NCBI RefSeq assembly: GCF_904067045.1
Contig: NZ_CAJFDC010000007.1
Location: 124,001-188,000, forward strand
Origin: Pseudomonas sp. FEN
Lineage (GTDB): Bacteria > Pseudomonadota > Gammaproteobacteria > Pseudomonadales > Pseudomonadaceae
Direction of reading: 5' to 3'
Length of the DNA: 64,000 nucleotides
The translations under genes and the position numbers were made by a program. Below, piece after piece: positions 1 through 8,924 of this stretch. The notes under the pieces were generated by a model. It made no database searches. It saw nothing but the letters and a program-made list of their open reading frames with translations, and was not told the DNA's origin. Position 1 is the first letter of the stretch. Every line of letters starts with the position of its first letter.

Positions 1-1441
1 GGGTCATACCCATGAAGCCCAAGGCGTACAGCGGCATGAACGCAACGAAGAAGCCCGAGATCCAGAACCAGAATGCGGCCTTGCCCCAACCGTCGTGCAG
101 TTTGAAGCCGAATGCTTTCGGGAACCAGAAGCTGAAACCGGCAATGTAGCCGAACACGGCGCCGCCGATGATCACGTTATGGAAGTGGGCGATCACGAAC
201 AGGCTGTTGTGCAGCACGAAGTCGGCACCCGGGATGGCCAGCAGGACGCCGGTCATGCCACCGATGGCGAAGGTAACCATGAAGCCCAGGGTCCACATCA
301 CCTGACTGGTAAAACGCAGGCGGCCCTGATAAATGGTGAACAGCCAGTTGAACAGCTTCACCCCGGTCGGAATCGAGATCAACATGGTCGCCAGGCCGAA
401 GAAGGCGTTGACGTTGGCACCCGAACCCATGGTGAAGAAGTGGTGCAGCCAAACCATGAAGCCCAGCACCGAGATCGCGCCACTGGCGTAGATCATCGAG
501 TGGTGGCCGAACAGTTTCTTGCCGGAGAAAGTCGAGATGACTTCGGAGAAGACCCCGAACGCCGGCAGGATCAGGATGTACACCTCGGGGTGACCCCAGG
601 CCCAGAACAGGTTGACGTACATCATCGGATTTCCACCCAGCTCATTGGTGAAAATGTGGAAATCCATGTAGCGGTCAAGTGTCAGCAACGCGAGTGTAGC
701 GGTCAGGATAGGGAACGAGGCCACGATCAACACGTTGGCCCAGGTGCAGGTCCAGGTGAAGATCGGCATGTCCATCATCTTCATGCCAGGGGTACGCATT
801 TTCAGCACGGTGGCCAGGAAGTTGACGCCTGTTAGCGTTGTCCCCAGTCCGGATAGCTGCAGCGCCCAAATGTAGTAGTCCACACCCACGCCCGGGCTGT
901 AACCCAGTTCCGACAGCGGCGGATAGGCAACCCAACCGGTCCGTGCGAACTCGCCGACACCGAGGGATACGTTCACCAGCACGACACCAGAAACCAACAG
1001 CCAGAAGCTCAGGGAGTTAAGGAACGGATAGGCGACGTCGCGAGCACCGATCTGCAGCGGCACGACGACGTTCATCAGGCCGGTGAAGAATGGCATCGCC
1101 ATGAAGATGATCATGATCACACCGTGGGCGGTGAAGATCTGGTCATAGTGTTCGGGCGGCAGGTAGCCCGGCGAACCCTCGGTGGCCATGGCCAGCTGGG
1201 AACGCATCATGATGGCATCGGCAAAACCGCGCAGCAGCATGATCATGGCGACGACGATGTACATCACGCCGATTTTCTTGTGGTCGACCGAAGTCAACCA
1301 CTCGGTCCAGAGATAGGTCCACTTCTTGAAGTAGGTAATACCCGCAACGACCGCCAGACCACCGAGCGCGATCATGGCAATGGTCACCATGACGATCGGC
1401 TCGTGGAACGGGACCGCTTCCCAACTTAATTTACCAAACAT
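1..1441 (-). CDS. cyoB: Cytochrome bo3 ubiquinol oxidase subunit I (partial, C-terminus off the window)
   Basis: This is the haem-copper catalytic subunit of the terminal quinol oxidase, which reduces O2 with electrons from ubiquinol and pumps protons across the inner membrane. About 480 codons are visible. The protein starts [19 protein letters not shown], nearly identical to E. coli CyoB, and shows the signatures [14 protein letters not shown] (binuclear-centre His and cross-linked Tyr), HHFFTMG and HFHNVIIGG. The start ATG lies 3 nt after the cyoA stop, so the two genes are one operon. The frame is still open at base 1; the rest of cyoB and presumably cyoCDE lie to the left. The quinol-type N-terminus and the partner CyoA without copper ligands distinguish it from cytochrome c oxidase CtaD. 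Confidence 0.96.
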   Translation of the reverse strand, partial: MFGKLSWEAVPFHEPIVMVTIAMIALGGLAVVAGITYFKKWTYLWTEWLTSVDHKKIGVMYIVVAMIMLLRGFADAIMMRSQLAMATEGSPGYLPPEHYDQIFTAHGVIMIIFMAMPFFTGLMNVVVPLQIGARDVAYPFLNSLSFWLLVSGVVLVNVSLGVGEFARTGWVAYPPLSELGYSPGVGVDYYIWALQLSGLGTTLTGVNFLATVLKMRTPGMKMMDMPIFTWTCTWANVLIVASFPILTATLALLTLDRYMDFHIFTNELGGNPMMYVNLFWAWGHPEVYILILPAFGVFSEVISTFSGKKLFGHHSMIYASGAISVLGFMVWLHHFFTMGSGANVNAFFGLATMLISIPTGVKLFNWLFTIYQGRLRFTSQVMWTLGFMVTFAIGGMTGVLLAIPGADFVLHNSLFVIAHFHNVIIGGAVFGYIAGFSFWFPKAFGFKLHDGWGKAAFWFWISGFFVAFMPLYALGFMGMT

Positions 1442-1444
1442 CGT

Positions 1445-2383
1445 TTACTCCTCTGCCCCGGCAGCTGAATGCGAACTCATGTCCATTCCTTCCGATGCGG
1501 CGACTTCTTTCTTCTCGTGCTCGACCGGCTTGCCTGGTTTCATACCTTCGTACTTGTCGACGATGGTCTGGAACAGGTTCGGCGTAACGGCGGAATAAAG
1601 TTCGACCGGATTGTTCTGGCTCGGCTTGGAAAGGGCTGCGTATTCAGCTTGTTCAAGCTGTTTAGGTGCCTTCTTGACCTCAGCTACCCAGGCATCGAAA
1701 TCCGCCTGGCTGGTTGCGGTCGCTTTGAATTTCATGCCGGTGAAGCCGGCGCCGCTGTAGTTGGCGGAAATCCCTTCGTACTCATGATTCTCGTTGGAGA
1801 TCAGGTGCAGCTTGGTCTGCATGCCGGCCATCGCGTAGATCTGGCCGCCCAGGCCCGGGATGAAGAACGAGTTCATCACAGTGTCGGAGGTGATCTTGAA
1901 GTTCACCGGCGTATTGGCCGGGAAGACCAGCTTGTTGACGGTGGCGATACCCTGTTCCGGGTAGATGAACAGCCACTTCCAGTCCATCGCGACCACTTCG
2001 ACGTTGATCGGCTTGACGTTGGATTCCAGCGGACGATAAGGGTCCAGCGCGTGGGTCGACTTGTAGGTGACGATGCCCAGGAACAGGATAATGATTGCCG
2101 GAACGGCCCAGACCACGATTTCGATCTTGGTCGAGTGGTTCCATTTCGGCGCGTAGGTGGCGTTTTTGTTCGACGCGCGGTATTTCCAGGCGAAGGCAAA
2201 GGTCATCAGGATGACCGGCACCACGACCAACAGCATCAGCAGCGTAGCGGTGATGATCAGGTTACGTTCGTCCAGGCCCACTTGACCCTTCGGATCGAGC
2301 AAGGTCATGTTGCACCCTCCCAGCAACAGCGTGCCGAGCAGTGGCAATAAGCCTAAGAATCTGGGATACCTTGTTTTACTCAT
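1445..2383 (-). CDS. cyoA: Cytochrome bo3 ubiquinol oxidase subunit II
   Basis: Membrane-anchored subunit II of the quinol oxidase, 312 aa (E. coli 315). The chosen ATG follows GAGGTCGTGAG, a good ribosome-binding site; the open frame extends upstream but that part has no family similarity. A lipoprotein signal peptide ends at LLLGGC (Cys24). Two transmembrane helices follow (about 42-65 and 85-105), then the periplasmic cupredoxin-like domain. I do not see the Cys/His copper-A ligand set of cytochrome c oxidase subunit II, as expected for a quinol oxidase. It is the first gene of the cyo operon, preceded by a long gene-free region, so the operon promoter lies between about 2384 and 2790. Confidence 0.96.
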   Translation of the reverse strand: MSKTRYPRFLGLLPLLGTLLLGGCNMTLLDPKGQVGLDERNLIITATLLMLLVVVPVILMTFAFAWKYRASNKNATYAPKWNHSTKIEIVVWAVPAIIILFLGIVTYKSTHALDPYRPLESNVKPINVEVVAMDWKWLFIYPEQGIATVNKLVFPANTPVNFKITSDTVMNSFFIPGLGGQIYAMAGMQTKLHLISNENHEYEGISANYSGAGFTGMKFKATATSQADFDAWVAEVKKAPKQLEQAEYAALSKPSQNNPVELYSAVTPNLFQTIVDKYEGMKPGKPVEHEKKEVAASEGMDMSSHSAAGAEE

Positions 2384-3025
2384 CTCACGACCTCTAAAGC
2401 AGCTTGCGCAATGCAGTTGGGTTTCGATAGCCAACACTTCACCCTGCCAAGGGTTGGCAATTTTTTTCCGATTGAATAAGGGCCTGTCCGTCGCACCAAT
2501 CGTTTGATTGACACCTCTGGAACGAGCGTGAGTTCTTATTCTATTTCGTGGGTCATAGGCCTTGTTACAGACCAATTCCATTTGGTGCGGATACTTGAAA
2601 AGATTGCCGGCAGCAGGGGCGCATAACGCCCTTCGACCGCCCTATTGCGCTCAGGCAGAGCGGCGCCGGACATTCAGTGCGGCGATTGTAGTTAGGTCGC
2701 GTTTTATAAACCACGTCTCATCCTGAAATATTTTTTATCAAATCGAGCAACAATCATTAACAATTTTCGCAACGATCCTTGATCGTATCGCGTCTCATTC
2801 TCCATAAAAAGCCATGATCCTGTCTTTTATCGGACAGCTGATCCGCTCCGGAATCCTCTTCCAGGATCTTATGAAAGAGGCTCTGGCCCAAGTATGACGG
2901 GCGATCGAGCGGGCATCCGGGGGCGCCTGAGGGCCTGCCGCGCGCGGTCGAAACGCAGGGCGGGGCGGGGAACTTTTTCGAGAACGACTGTCAACCAGAA
3001 GATGACATCCCGGTCAGAAACCACG
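2384..3025. other. Long gene-free region between cyoA and dsbB
   Basis: No convincing protein gene is present. Bases 2690-2810 are AT-rich and should hold the cyo promoter (minus strand), but I could not assign a clean -35/-10 pair. A perfect inverted repeat ACGATC-CTT-GATCGT lies at 2772-2786 and could be an operator. The part nearer dsbB is GC-rich and ends in a plus-strand terminator at 3026-3065, which suggests a plus-strand transcript inside the gap. Confidence 0.6.
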
Positions 3026-3065
3026 AGTGCGACCGCATCGACGTGACAATATGTCGCACTTTTTT
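2815..3065 (+). ncRNA. Candidate small RNA ending at a strong terminator
   Basis: A plus-strand intrinsic terminator at 3026-3065 has no plus-strand protein gene upstream of it in the window; cyoA and cyoB are on the minus strand. A weak sigma-70-like promoter, TTGATC (2779-2784), 18 nt, CATAAA (2803-2808), would start a transcript near 2815 of roughly 250 nt. The boundaries are inferred. I do not recognise a known sRNA family. An alternative is that the terminator only blocks transcription arriving from the left. Confidence 0.35.
3026..3065 (+). terminator. Intrinsic terminator, plus strand, not attached to a known gene
   Basis: Perfect 8-bp stem AGTGCGAC / GTCGCACT with a 19-nt loop, followed directly by a run of Ts (six counting the last stem base). 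The T-run exists only on the plus strand, so it terminates rightward transcription. Confidence 0.7.
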
Positions 3066-3117
3066 AGCTCCATTTCTTGTCCGCCATCAAGGCGCGATTT
3101 GCGCGGTTGGCGAACAC

Positions 3118-3155
3118 AAAAACGCCCCGACCTTATTGAAGGATCGGGGCGTTTT
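3118..3155 (-). terminator. Terminator of dsbB (bidirectional form)
   Basis: AAAACGCCCCGA and TCGGGGCGTTTT form a 12-bp perfect stem around a 13-nt loop. It starts about 20 nt past the dsbB stop codon and has a T-run on the minus strand. Confidence 0.85.
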
Positions 3156-3176
3156 CGCAAGGGTAAACGCGGGGAG

Positions 3177-3686
3177 TCAGCGGCCTTTGCGGCGATTACG
3201 GTAGATACCCACTGGCACCAGCAGCACCGTCAGTACGAAGGCCAGCAGCGCCCATTGCGCCAGGGACAGGCCCAGCATCGGCGGATACGGTGTTTCGCAG
3301 AAACCCTCGACCTGGAAGCCCAGCGGAAAGATCGATGCCAGGGGCAGGCCATCGACGATCGGCTGCAGCACATCGAGGCCGCAGCTCACTGCCGGGTTGG
3401 CCTGGATATAGACGTGCCGACCCGCCGCAATGACGCCGCCGACGGCACTGAGCCACACCAGCACTTCCAGCACCGTGAGGCTGCGCGTGGTCCTCATGGC
3501 CGCGCCGACAAAGGCGAAGAGCGCAATGAACAGCAAGGCGTAGCGCTGCAGGATACACAACGGGCAAGGCATTTCACCGAGCACCACCTGCATGTACAAA
3601 GCACCGCCGATCAAGGCGAGGCAGATCACCCCGAGCAGGACCAGGAAGCGCTTTTCCCGTCCCAGCCGCATCATTTCGTCAGTCAT
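3177..3686 (-). CDS. dsbB: Disulfide bond formation protein B
   Basis: Inner-membrane quinone reductase that reoxidises periplasmic DsbA. It has 169 aa, the usual length, with four hydrophobic helices. The first periplasmic loop carries the redox pair CPLC (Cys41 and Cys44) and the second loop carries Cys102 and Cys130. The start ATG (MTDEMMRLGREKR) is preceded by AAGGGAAACAGG; an earlier in-frame start lacks a good ribosome-binding site. It is monocistronic, with its own terminator at 3118-3155. Pseudomonas often carries a second DsbB paralogue elsewhere, so which of the two this is cannot be decided from the window. Confidence 0.93.
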   Translation of the reverse strand: MTDEMMRLGREKRFLVLLGVICLALIGGALYMQVVLGEMPCPLCILQRYALLFIALFAFVGAAMRTTRSLTVLEVLVWLSAVGGVIAAGRHVYIQANPAVSCGLDVLQPIVDGLPLASIFPLGFQVEGFCETPYPPMLGLSLAQWALLAFVLTVLLVPVGIYRNRRKGR

Positions 3687-4029
3687 CCTGTTTCCCTTAG
3701 ACTCGTTGTTGGATCGGCCGGAACGCCGCGTACAGTGCTGCGACATCGAACCGAGGTTGTATCCGATAGGCCCATCGCTCGCAATCCGGCCGTTTCAACC
3801 CGGAGGATATTTCAGCCCCGCAAGTCTACACGCTGACCACGACCGTTGAGCGTATTGAACACACCACGCCAGTGTCCGCGGGAGTATGGGTGAACCACCA
3901 CAGGATCGCCGACAATGATCGGCGAATTAACGACAAGCCGATTAAAGCGGGATTAACGCTCCAGGGATTTCCGTGATGCCATGATCCCGACAGCCGTGGC
4001 GAATGCGCCCGCCACGGCTGCAGGGTGGA
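3687..4029. other. Intergenic region dsbB-hmp
   Basis: No gene is apparent. It holds the dsbB promoter area and the 3' end region of hmp. Two hairpins are visible: a perfect 11-bp stem CAGCCGTGGCG / CGCCACGGCTG (3991-4020), ten bases past the hmp stop, and a 7-bp stem TCGCCGA / TCGGCGA (3906-3925). Neither has a T-run. Confidence 0.5.
3991..4020 (-). terminator. Possible hmp transcript-end hairpin without U-tract
   Basis: Perfect 11-bp GC-rich inverted repeat 9 nt downstream of the hmp stop codon. With no T-run on either strand it may instead stabilise the 3' end of the mRNA. Confidence 0.4.
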
Positions 4030-5211
4030 TTACTCCAGGACCGCGGCCGGGCCGAAGAACTCATAACGACTCTGCTGCTCCGGCACGCCCAGGGCTTTCA
4101 AGTGACGCTTGACCGCGCCCATGAACCCCTTGGGCCCGAGGAAATAGGCATCCAGGTCACGCTCCAGCGGCAACCACTCGCCCAACTGCGCCTGGCTCAA
4201 CAACCCGACCGTGTCCGCCGGCGGACTCACGCCGTCATCCTCGTCATAGCAATAGAAGCGCTTGAGCTGTGGATGACGCGCGGCCAGGCCATCGACCCAG
4301 TCACGGAAAGCATGCACCTGGCCATTGCGGGCACAATGGATGAAATGCACCGGCCGCTCGCTCGCCAAGGCCATTTCGAGCATTGGCAAGGTCGGCGTGA
4401 TACCGACTCCACCACTGATCAATACCAGTGGCTTGTCGCTGGCCGCCAGGGTGAACTCACCTGCTGGCGGGAACAGCTCCAGGGTCGCGCCGATGGCCAA
4501 TTGGTCATGCAGGTAGTTCGACACTCGCCCGCCCACCTCACGTTTGACACTGATCCGATACTGCCCATCCTTCGCCAGCGCCGAGAGCGAGTAATTGCGC
4601 CGCACTTCTTCACCGTCGATGACCAGCTTCAGGCCGATGTACTGTCCAGGTATGAACGCCAGGATCGGTTGGCCGTCCACCGGTTCGAAGTAGAACGAAG
4701 TGATTTCCTGGCTTTCCTCGACCTTGGCCACGACCTTGAATTCGCGCGCGCCACGCCAGCCGCCGGGCGCCAGGGCTTTCTCGTCGTAGATCGCCGCTTC
4801 GGCACCGATCAGGATATCGGCCAACTGATTGTAGGCCGCGCCCCAGGCACTCATCACCTCAGGCGTGGCGATCTCTTCGCCGAGCACTTCGTGGATGGCC
4901 CGCAGCAGGCAACTGCCGACGATCGGGTAATGCTCCGGGAGGATCTGCAACGCAACGTGCTTGTTGATGATCTTGGCTACCAGGTCGCCCAACTGGTCGA
5001 GCTGGTCGATATGCCGGGCGTACATCAATACGCCGTTGGCCAGGGCCCGGGGCTGGTCGCCGCTGGACTGGTGGGCCTGGTTGAATAGTGGGCGCACCTC
5101 CGGGTACTCGGACAACATCATCCGATAGAAGTGAGTGATCAGTGCCTCCCCGCCGCTTTCCAGCAGTGGAACAGTCGATTTGACGATGGCACGGTCTTGA
5201 ACGCTAAGCAT
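4030..5211 (-). CDS. hmp: Flavohaemoglobin, nitric oxide dioxygenase
   Basis: Cytoplasmic enzyme that converts NO and O2 to nitrate using NAD(P)H. It has 393 aa, the family length. The N-terminal globin domain (about 1-140) has the proximal haem ligand His85 (NKHVAL) and distal-pocket Tyr29 and Gln53. An FAD domain with the RRNYSLS motif (about 150-255) and a C-terminal NAD domain follow. The start has AGGAG 8 nt upstream. It is divergent from the NorR-type regulator; the shared region carries three GT-N7-AC boxes and a sigma-54-like element facing hmp, so NO-induced, RpoN-dependent expression is inferred. In P. aeruginosa the equivalent pair is called fhp/fhpR. Confidence 0.95.
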   Translation of the reverse strand: MLSVQDRAIVKSTVPLLESGGEALITHFYRMMLSEYPEVRPLFNQAHQSSGDQPRALANGVLMYARHIDQLDQLGDLVAKIINKHVALQILPEHYPIVGSCLLRAIHEVLGEEIATPEVMSAWGAAYNQLADILIGAEAAIYDEKALAPGGWRGAREFKVVAKVEESQEITSFYFEPVDGQPILAFIPGQYIGLKLVIDGEEVRRNYSLSALAKDGQYRISVKREVGGRVSNYLHDQLAIGATLELFPPAGEFTLAASDKPLVLISGGVGITPTLPMLEMALASERPVHFIHCARNGQVHAFRDWVDGLAARHPQLKRFYCYDEDDGVSPPADTVGLLSQAQLGEWLPLERDLDAYFLGPKGFMGAVKRHLKALGVPEQQSRYEFFGPAAVLE

Positions 5212-5257
5212 GGGTCAACTCCTGGGTTTGAGGCTTCAGCTGAATCAACCTTTACCA

Positions 5258-5273
5258 GTCACACTTCATGCCA
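5258..5273 (-). promoter_or_regulatory. Sigma-54-like promoter element of hmp
   Basis: On the minus strand the sequence reads TGGCATG-AAGT-GTGAC. The -24 GG is present, but the -12 element has GA instead of GC, so the match is imperfect. The position, about 47 nt before the hmp start and downstream of the activator boxes, is right for an RpoN promoter. Confidence 0.45.
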
Positions 5274-5314
5274 CAATAAAAAACGTTATAAATCATATAG
5301 TTGAAATAAAATTA

Positions 5315-5371
5315 GTCAAAAAGACCAAAGCCACTTTATAGTCATCCTGACACCATAGGAGTCAATATGAC
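5315..5371. promoter_or_regulatory. Three NorR-type binding boxes (GT-N7-AC)
   Basis: GTCAAAAAGAC (5315-5325), GTCATCCTGAC (5341-5351) and GTCAATATGAC (5361-5371) each fit GT-N7-AC, the NorR enhancer consensus known from E. coli norVW, where three sites are also used. The third box overlaps the start codon of the regulator gene (5367), which suggests autoregulation. Confidence 0.75.
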
Positions 5372-6917
5372 TGCAAAGCTCCTGCTGACAACCCTGCTGC
5401 CGCTGGTATCGGATCTCTCACGGGAACTGCCCGAAAGCGAACGCTATCGGCGCCTGCTCGAGGCCATGCGCGCCTTGCTACCCTGTGATGCCGCCGCGCT
5501 GCTGCGCCTGGACGGCGAATGGCTGGTACCGCTGGCCGTCGACGGCCTGAGCACCGATACCCTCGGGCGACGCTTCAAGGTCAGCGAACATCCGCGCTTC
5601 CAGATCCTGCTCGGCAGCCACGGGCCGACCCGCTTCGACAGCGACACCGATCTGCCGGACCCTTACGACGGCCTGGTGGATGGTTTGAGCGGTCTCTTGA
5701 AAGTCCATGACTGCCTGGGCTGCCCGCTGTTTATCGACGAACGCCCCTGGGGCCTGCTGACGCTCGACGCCCTTGACCCGGAGTGCTTCGAACAGATCGA
5801 GCTCGATGCCCTGCAAGCCTTCGCCAGCCTGGCCGCAGCCACGGTCAATGCCGCCGAGCGCATCGAGCGCCTGGCCTCGCGCGCCGAGGACGAACACCAG
5901 CGCGCCGAGCTCTATCGCCAGGCCAACGGCACGCAGAATCGCGAAATGATTGGCCAAAGCAAAGTCCACAAGCGCCTGCTGGAAGAGATTGATCTGGTCG
6001 GTGGCAGCGACCTGACGGTGCTGATCACCGGGGAAACCGGAGTGGGCAAGGAACTGGTGGCCCAGGCGATCCATGCCGCCTCGCCGCGCGCGGAAAAGCC
6101 CATCATCAGCCTCAACTGTGCCGCCCTGCCGGATACCCTGGTGGAAAGCGAACTGTTCGGTCACGTGCGCGGCGCCTTCACCGGCGCGGTGAGCGATCGC
6201 CGCGGCAAGTTCGAACTGGCCAATGGCGGCACGCTGTTTCTCGATGAGGTCGGCGAGCTGTCGCTGACCGTCCAGGCCAAATTGCTGCGAGTGCTACAAA
6301 GCGGTCAACTACAGCGGCTGGGCTCGGACCGCGAGCATCAGGTAGATGTGCGGCTGATCGCCGCAACCAACCGCGACCTGGCGGAGGAGGTGCGTAGCCG
6401 GCGCTATCGAGCCGACTTCTACCATCGCCTGAGTGTCTATCCGCTACAGGTGCCGGCACTGCGTGAACGCGGTCGCGATGTGTTGCTATTAAGCGGCTTT
6501 TTCCTTGAGCAGAACCGCTCCCGCATGGGTCTGGGTAGTTTGCGCCTGAGCCCGGACGCCCAGGCGGCGCTGCTGGCGTACAACTGGCCGGGTAACGTGC
6601 GCGAGCTGGAACACCTGATCGGGCGCAGCGCCTTGAAAGCCTTGGGCAATTGCCGCGAGCGGCCGAAAATCCTCAGTCTGAGCGCCGCCGACCTCGACCT
6701 GCCGACAGCCGCGGCACAGTCCCCGGTCGCGCCAGGCATCGCTGCGCCGCCCCTCGAGAGCGGGGTCGATCTGCGCCAGGCCACGGAAAACTACCAGCGG
6801 CAACTGATCAGCAACTGCCTGGAAAAACACCAGCACAACTGGGCCAGCGCCGCCCGGGAGCTGGGTCTGGACCGGGCGAACCTTGGACGGATGGCCAAGC
6901 GCCTGGGCTTGAAGTGA
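5367..6917 (+). CDS. norR: NO-responsive sigma-54-dependent transcriptional activator, NorR family
   Basis: Enhancer-binding protein that senses nitric oxide and activates RpoN-dependent promoters, here presumably hmp. It has 516 aa. The N-terminal GAF domain (about 1-175) keeps the residues corresponding to the E. coli NorR non-haem iron ligands: Arg77, Asp98 and Asp101 in LPDPYDG, Cys116 and Asp134. The central AAA+ domain has Walker A GETGVGKE, the sigma-54 contact loop GAFTGA and Walker [12 protein letters not shown]. The C-terminal Fis-type helix-turn-helix is [18 protein letters not shown]. The start is preceded by AGGAG. The P. aeruginosa orthologue beside the flavohaemoglobin gene is named FhpR; the family assignment is firm, the symbol less so. 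Confidence 0.92.
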   Translation: MTAKLLLTTLLPLVSDLSRELPESERYRRLLEAMRALLPCDAAALLRLDGEWLVPLAVDGLSTDTLGRRFKVSEHPRFQILLGSHGPTRFDSDTDLPDPYDGLVDGLSGLLKVHDCLGCPLFIDERPWGLLTLDALDPECFEQIELDALQAFASLAAATVNAAERIERLASRAEDEHQRAELYRQANGTQNREMIGQSKVHKRLLEEIDLVGGSDLTVLITGETGVGKELVAQAIHAASPRAEKPIISLNCAALPDTLVESELFGHVRGAFTGAVSDRRGKFELANGGTLFLDEVGELSLTVQAKLLRVLQSGQLQRLGSDREHQVDVRLIAATNRDLAEEVRSRRYRADFYHRLSVYPLQVPALRERGRDVLLLSGFFLEQNRSRMGLGSLRLSPDAQAALLAYNWPGNVRELEHLIGRSALKALGNCRERPKILSLSAADLDLPTAAAQSPVAPGIAAPPLESGVDLRQATENYQRQLISNCLEKHQHNWASAARELGLDRANLGRMAKRLGLK

Positions 6918-6948
6918 CAAAATGAAGCTCAAGCGGACAGCGCTTCTC

Positions 6949-6969
6949 TGTGGGAGCGGAGCTCCCACA
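6949..6969. repeat. REP-like palindrome
   Basis: TGTGGGAGC-GGA-GCTCCCACA, a perfect 9-bp inverted repeat 31 nt past the norR stop. The GTGGGAGC arm is shared with the other REP elements of this window. It may also act as the 3' stem of the norR mRNA. Confidence 0.6.
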
Positions 6970-7071
6970 AGATATTCAACTAAAGCCCGCCCCTCTCGGG
7001 TCGATAACCCATCTATCGGTAGCCGTTCGGGGTTAATCTGTTCCGGACCACCTTTTCCACAGAAGGTTTTT

Positions 7072-7974
7072 ATGTCTTCCAACAAAGCCCGCGCAGACTC
7101 GCTGTCACTTCTGCTTTTTACCTTGCGCAGCGGCAAGCTGATGGCGATCAACCTGCTGAAAGTCAGTGAAATCATCCCCTGCCCGCCGCTGACCAAGCTG
7201 CCGGACTCCCACCCCCACGTCAAAGGCATCGCCACCCTGCGCGGCGCGTCGCTGTCGGTGATCGACCTGAGCCGCGCCATCGGCGAACAGCCCCTGGTGG
7301 ACCCGGACGGCGGTTGCCTGATCGTCACCGACGTCAGCCGTTCCAAACAGGGCCTGCATGTCCAGGCGGTGAGCAAGATCGTCCATTGCCTGACCACCGA
7401 TATCCGCCCTCCGCCCTACGGCTCCGGCGGCCCCAAGGCTTTTATCACCGGGGTGACCCAGGTCGACGGGAAGCTGGTGCAGGTGCTGGATATCGAAAAA
7501 GTCATCCACTGCATCGCACCGGCGCAAATCGAAGTCGCGCCGACCGAGTTGAGCATGGAAGAAGCGGAAATCCTCGGTCATGCACGCATCCTGGTGGTCG
7601 ACGACAGCCAGGTGGCCCTGCAGCAGTCGGTGCACACCCTGCGCAACCTTGGCCTGACCTGCCACACCGCGCGCAGCGCCAAGGACGCCATCGGTTGCCT
7701 GTTGGACCTGCAAGGTACCGCCGATCAGATCAACGTGGTGGTCTCGGACATCGAGATGTCTGAAATGGACGGCTACGCCTTCACCCGCACAGTGCGCGAA
7801 ACCCCGGATTTCCAGGACCTCTACATCCTCTTGCACACCTCGCTGGACAGCGCCATGAACAGTGAGAAGGCGCGGCTGGCCGGGGCCAATGCGGTACTGA
7901 CCAAGTTTTCCTCACCGGAACTGACCAAGTGCCTGATCCAGGCGGCCAGGACCGTCGCGGCCCAAGGGATCTGA
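7072..7974 (+). CDS. cheV: Chemotaxis protein CheV (CheW-REC fusion)
   Basis: Coupling protein that links chemoreceptors to CheA and carries a phosphorylatable receiver domain, thought to act in adaptation or as a phosphate sink. It has 300 aa. The CheW-like domain covers about 10-155 and the receiver domain about 170-295, with acidic pocket VVDDS (176-179) and phospho-acceptor Asp226 in SDIEMSEMDGY. The start MSSNKARADS is used because AGAAGG precedes it; the frame is open upstream but that sequence runs through the REP palindrome. The next gene begins 1 nt after the stop. Confidence 0.9.
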   Translation: MSSNKARADSLSLLLFTLRSGKLMAINLLKVSEIIPCPPLTKLPDSHPHVKGIATLRGASLSVIDLSRAIGEQPLVDPDGGCLIVTDVSRSKQGLHVQAVSKIVHCLTTDIRPPPYGSGGPKAFITGVTQVDGKLVQVLDIEKVIHCIAPAQIEVAPTELSMEEAEILGHARILVVDDSQVALQQSVHTLRNLGLTCHTARSAKDAIGCLLDLQGTADQINVVVSDIEMSEMDGYAFTRTVRETPDFQDLYILLHTSLDSAMNSEKARLAGANAVLTKFSSPELTKCLIQAARTVAAQGI

Positions 7975-7975
7975 A

Positions 7976-8467
7976 ATGCCGGACCGTCACTGCCAGTTGC
8001 TGCGCAAGGACCTCGACGACTTGCTGGATATCCCCCAATGGCCGGTGGGCATCCGCGTGGGCGTGTTGCGCGCGGACCTGATGGGACCAGTGCACGCCTT
8101 GCTGAAGCTGGGCTACAAGGATGGTGGCGGCAGTGTCGAAGAGTTCGCCGACTGGCGCCAGCGTTTCACGAAGGACGCCGAATACGATCCCTCGCTGTGC
8201 CTGATCGCCCTCGACGAGCACGGCGTGGCGGGCGTTGCCCTGTGCTGGACCAGCGCCTATATCAAGGACCTGGTGGTGCATCCGCGCCGACGCCACCAGG
8301 GCCTCGGCCTGGCCCTGCTACGCCAGGCCTTCAAGGTGTTCGCCTCCCGGGGTGAAGCCTTCGTCGACCTCAAGGTCATGGAAAACAATCTTGCCGCCAG
8401 GCGCTTATACGAACGCGTCGGCATGCGCTTTATCGAGCGCTATGAAGTCAGCCCGGCTCAGGCATAA
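7976..8467 (+). CDS. GNAT-family N-acetyltransferase
   Basis: 163 aa, predicted cytoplasmic acyl-CoA-dependent acetyltransferase of unknown substrate. The C-terminal half has GNAT motif A, IKDLVVHPRRRHQGLGLALL (pyrophosphate loop RRHQGLG), followed by ENNLAARRLYERVGM, the typical motif-B region. The first 70 residues are less typical. Its ATG is 1 nt after the cheV stop, with AAGGGA as ribosome-binding site inside cheV, so the two are translated from one mRNA. Whether this reflects acetylation linked to chemotaxis is unknown. Confidence 0.82.
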   Translation: MPDRHCQLLRKDLDDLLDIPQWPVGIRVGVLRADLMGPVHALLKLGYKDGGGSVEEFADWRQRFTKDAEYDPSLCLIALDEHGVAGVALCWTSAYIKDLVVHPRRRHQGLGLALLRQAFKVFASRGEAFVDLKVMENNLAARRLYERVGMRFIERYEVSPAQA

Positions 8468-8503
8468 TCGCCCTTTGCCCGCCGCCCTTGAAGGAGACCC
8501 GTC

Positions 8504-8827
8504 ATGAAAACCTTCACCCTGCTCTTCATCAGCCTCGTCGCCCTGGCCAGCCAGGCCCAGGCTGCCAGCCCCGATGCCTGGGCGAGCTACAACAAGGCCG
8601 TGGTTGCCAGTTGCACCAAGGCCAGCAAACTGAAAAACGTCAAGCCCGTGGGCAACCCGGCGCAGTTTGACGACAAGATCGGTTACACCGCGCTGCTGCT
8701 GCACGGTCGCTATCCGCAGGCGCACATGAAAAACCAGGCGGGTACGGAGCTGTGCCTGTACAACAAGAAGAGCAAGACGGCCGCCATCACCGAGTGGGAC
8801 TCGGTCATGCCTGCCCGCAGCAACTGA
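8504..8827 (+). CDS. Small periplasmic protein of unknown function
   Basis: 107 aa. A clear Sec signal peptide ends at QAQA (about residue 20); the mature part is about 87 aa with two cysteines (in VASCTK and ELCLYN) that could form a disulfide. It starts behind AAGGAG. It lies 36 nt after the acetyltransferase gene on the same strand and may be in the same transcript. I do not recognise the family. Confidence 0.75.
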   Translation: MKTFTLLFISLVALASQAQAASPDAWASYNKAVVASCTKASKLKNVKPVGNPAQFDDKIGYTALLLHGRYPQAHMKNQAGTELCLYNKKSKTAAITEWDSVMPARSN

Positions 8828-8924
8828 GTGGCTGGCGCATAACTTGCTTTGAGCAAAGCTCGCACGGCGAAACAAAACGGAATTACGTCACCGTCCCTGC
8901 CCTTGTCTTTCGGTCGGCCCACTC

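Noticed and set aside
2821..2860. CGGA...TCCG repeat as a possible operator
   Set aside because: Only four base pairs match; below what I would call significant.
2814..2897. A 27-codon frame (MILSFIGQLIRSG...) in the cyoA-dsbB gap
   Set aside because: No ribosome-binding site in front of it and it would begin at or before the inferred transcript start. It could be revisited if the candidate small RNA proves real.
3906..3925. Hairpin TCGCCGA-N6-TCGGCGA between dsbB and hmp
   Set aside because: No T-run on either strand, and no link to a promoter that I could see.
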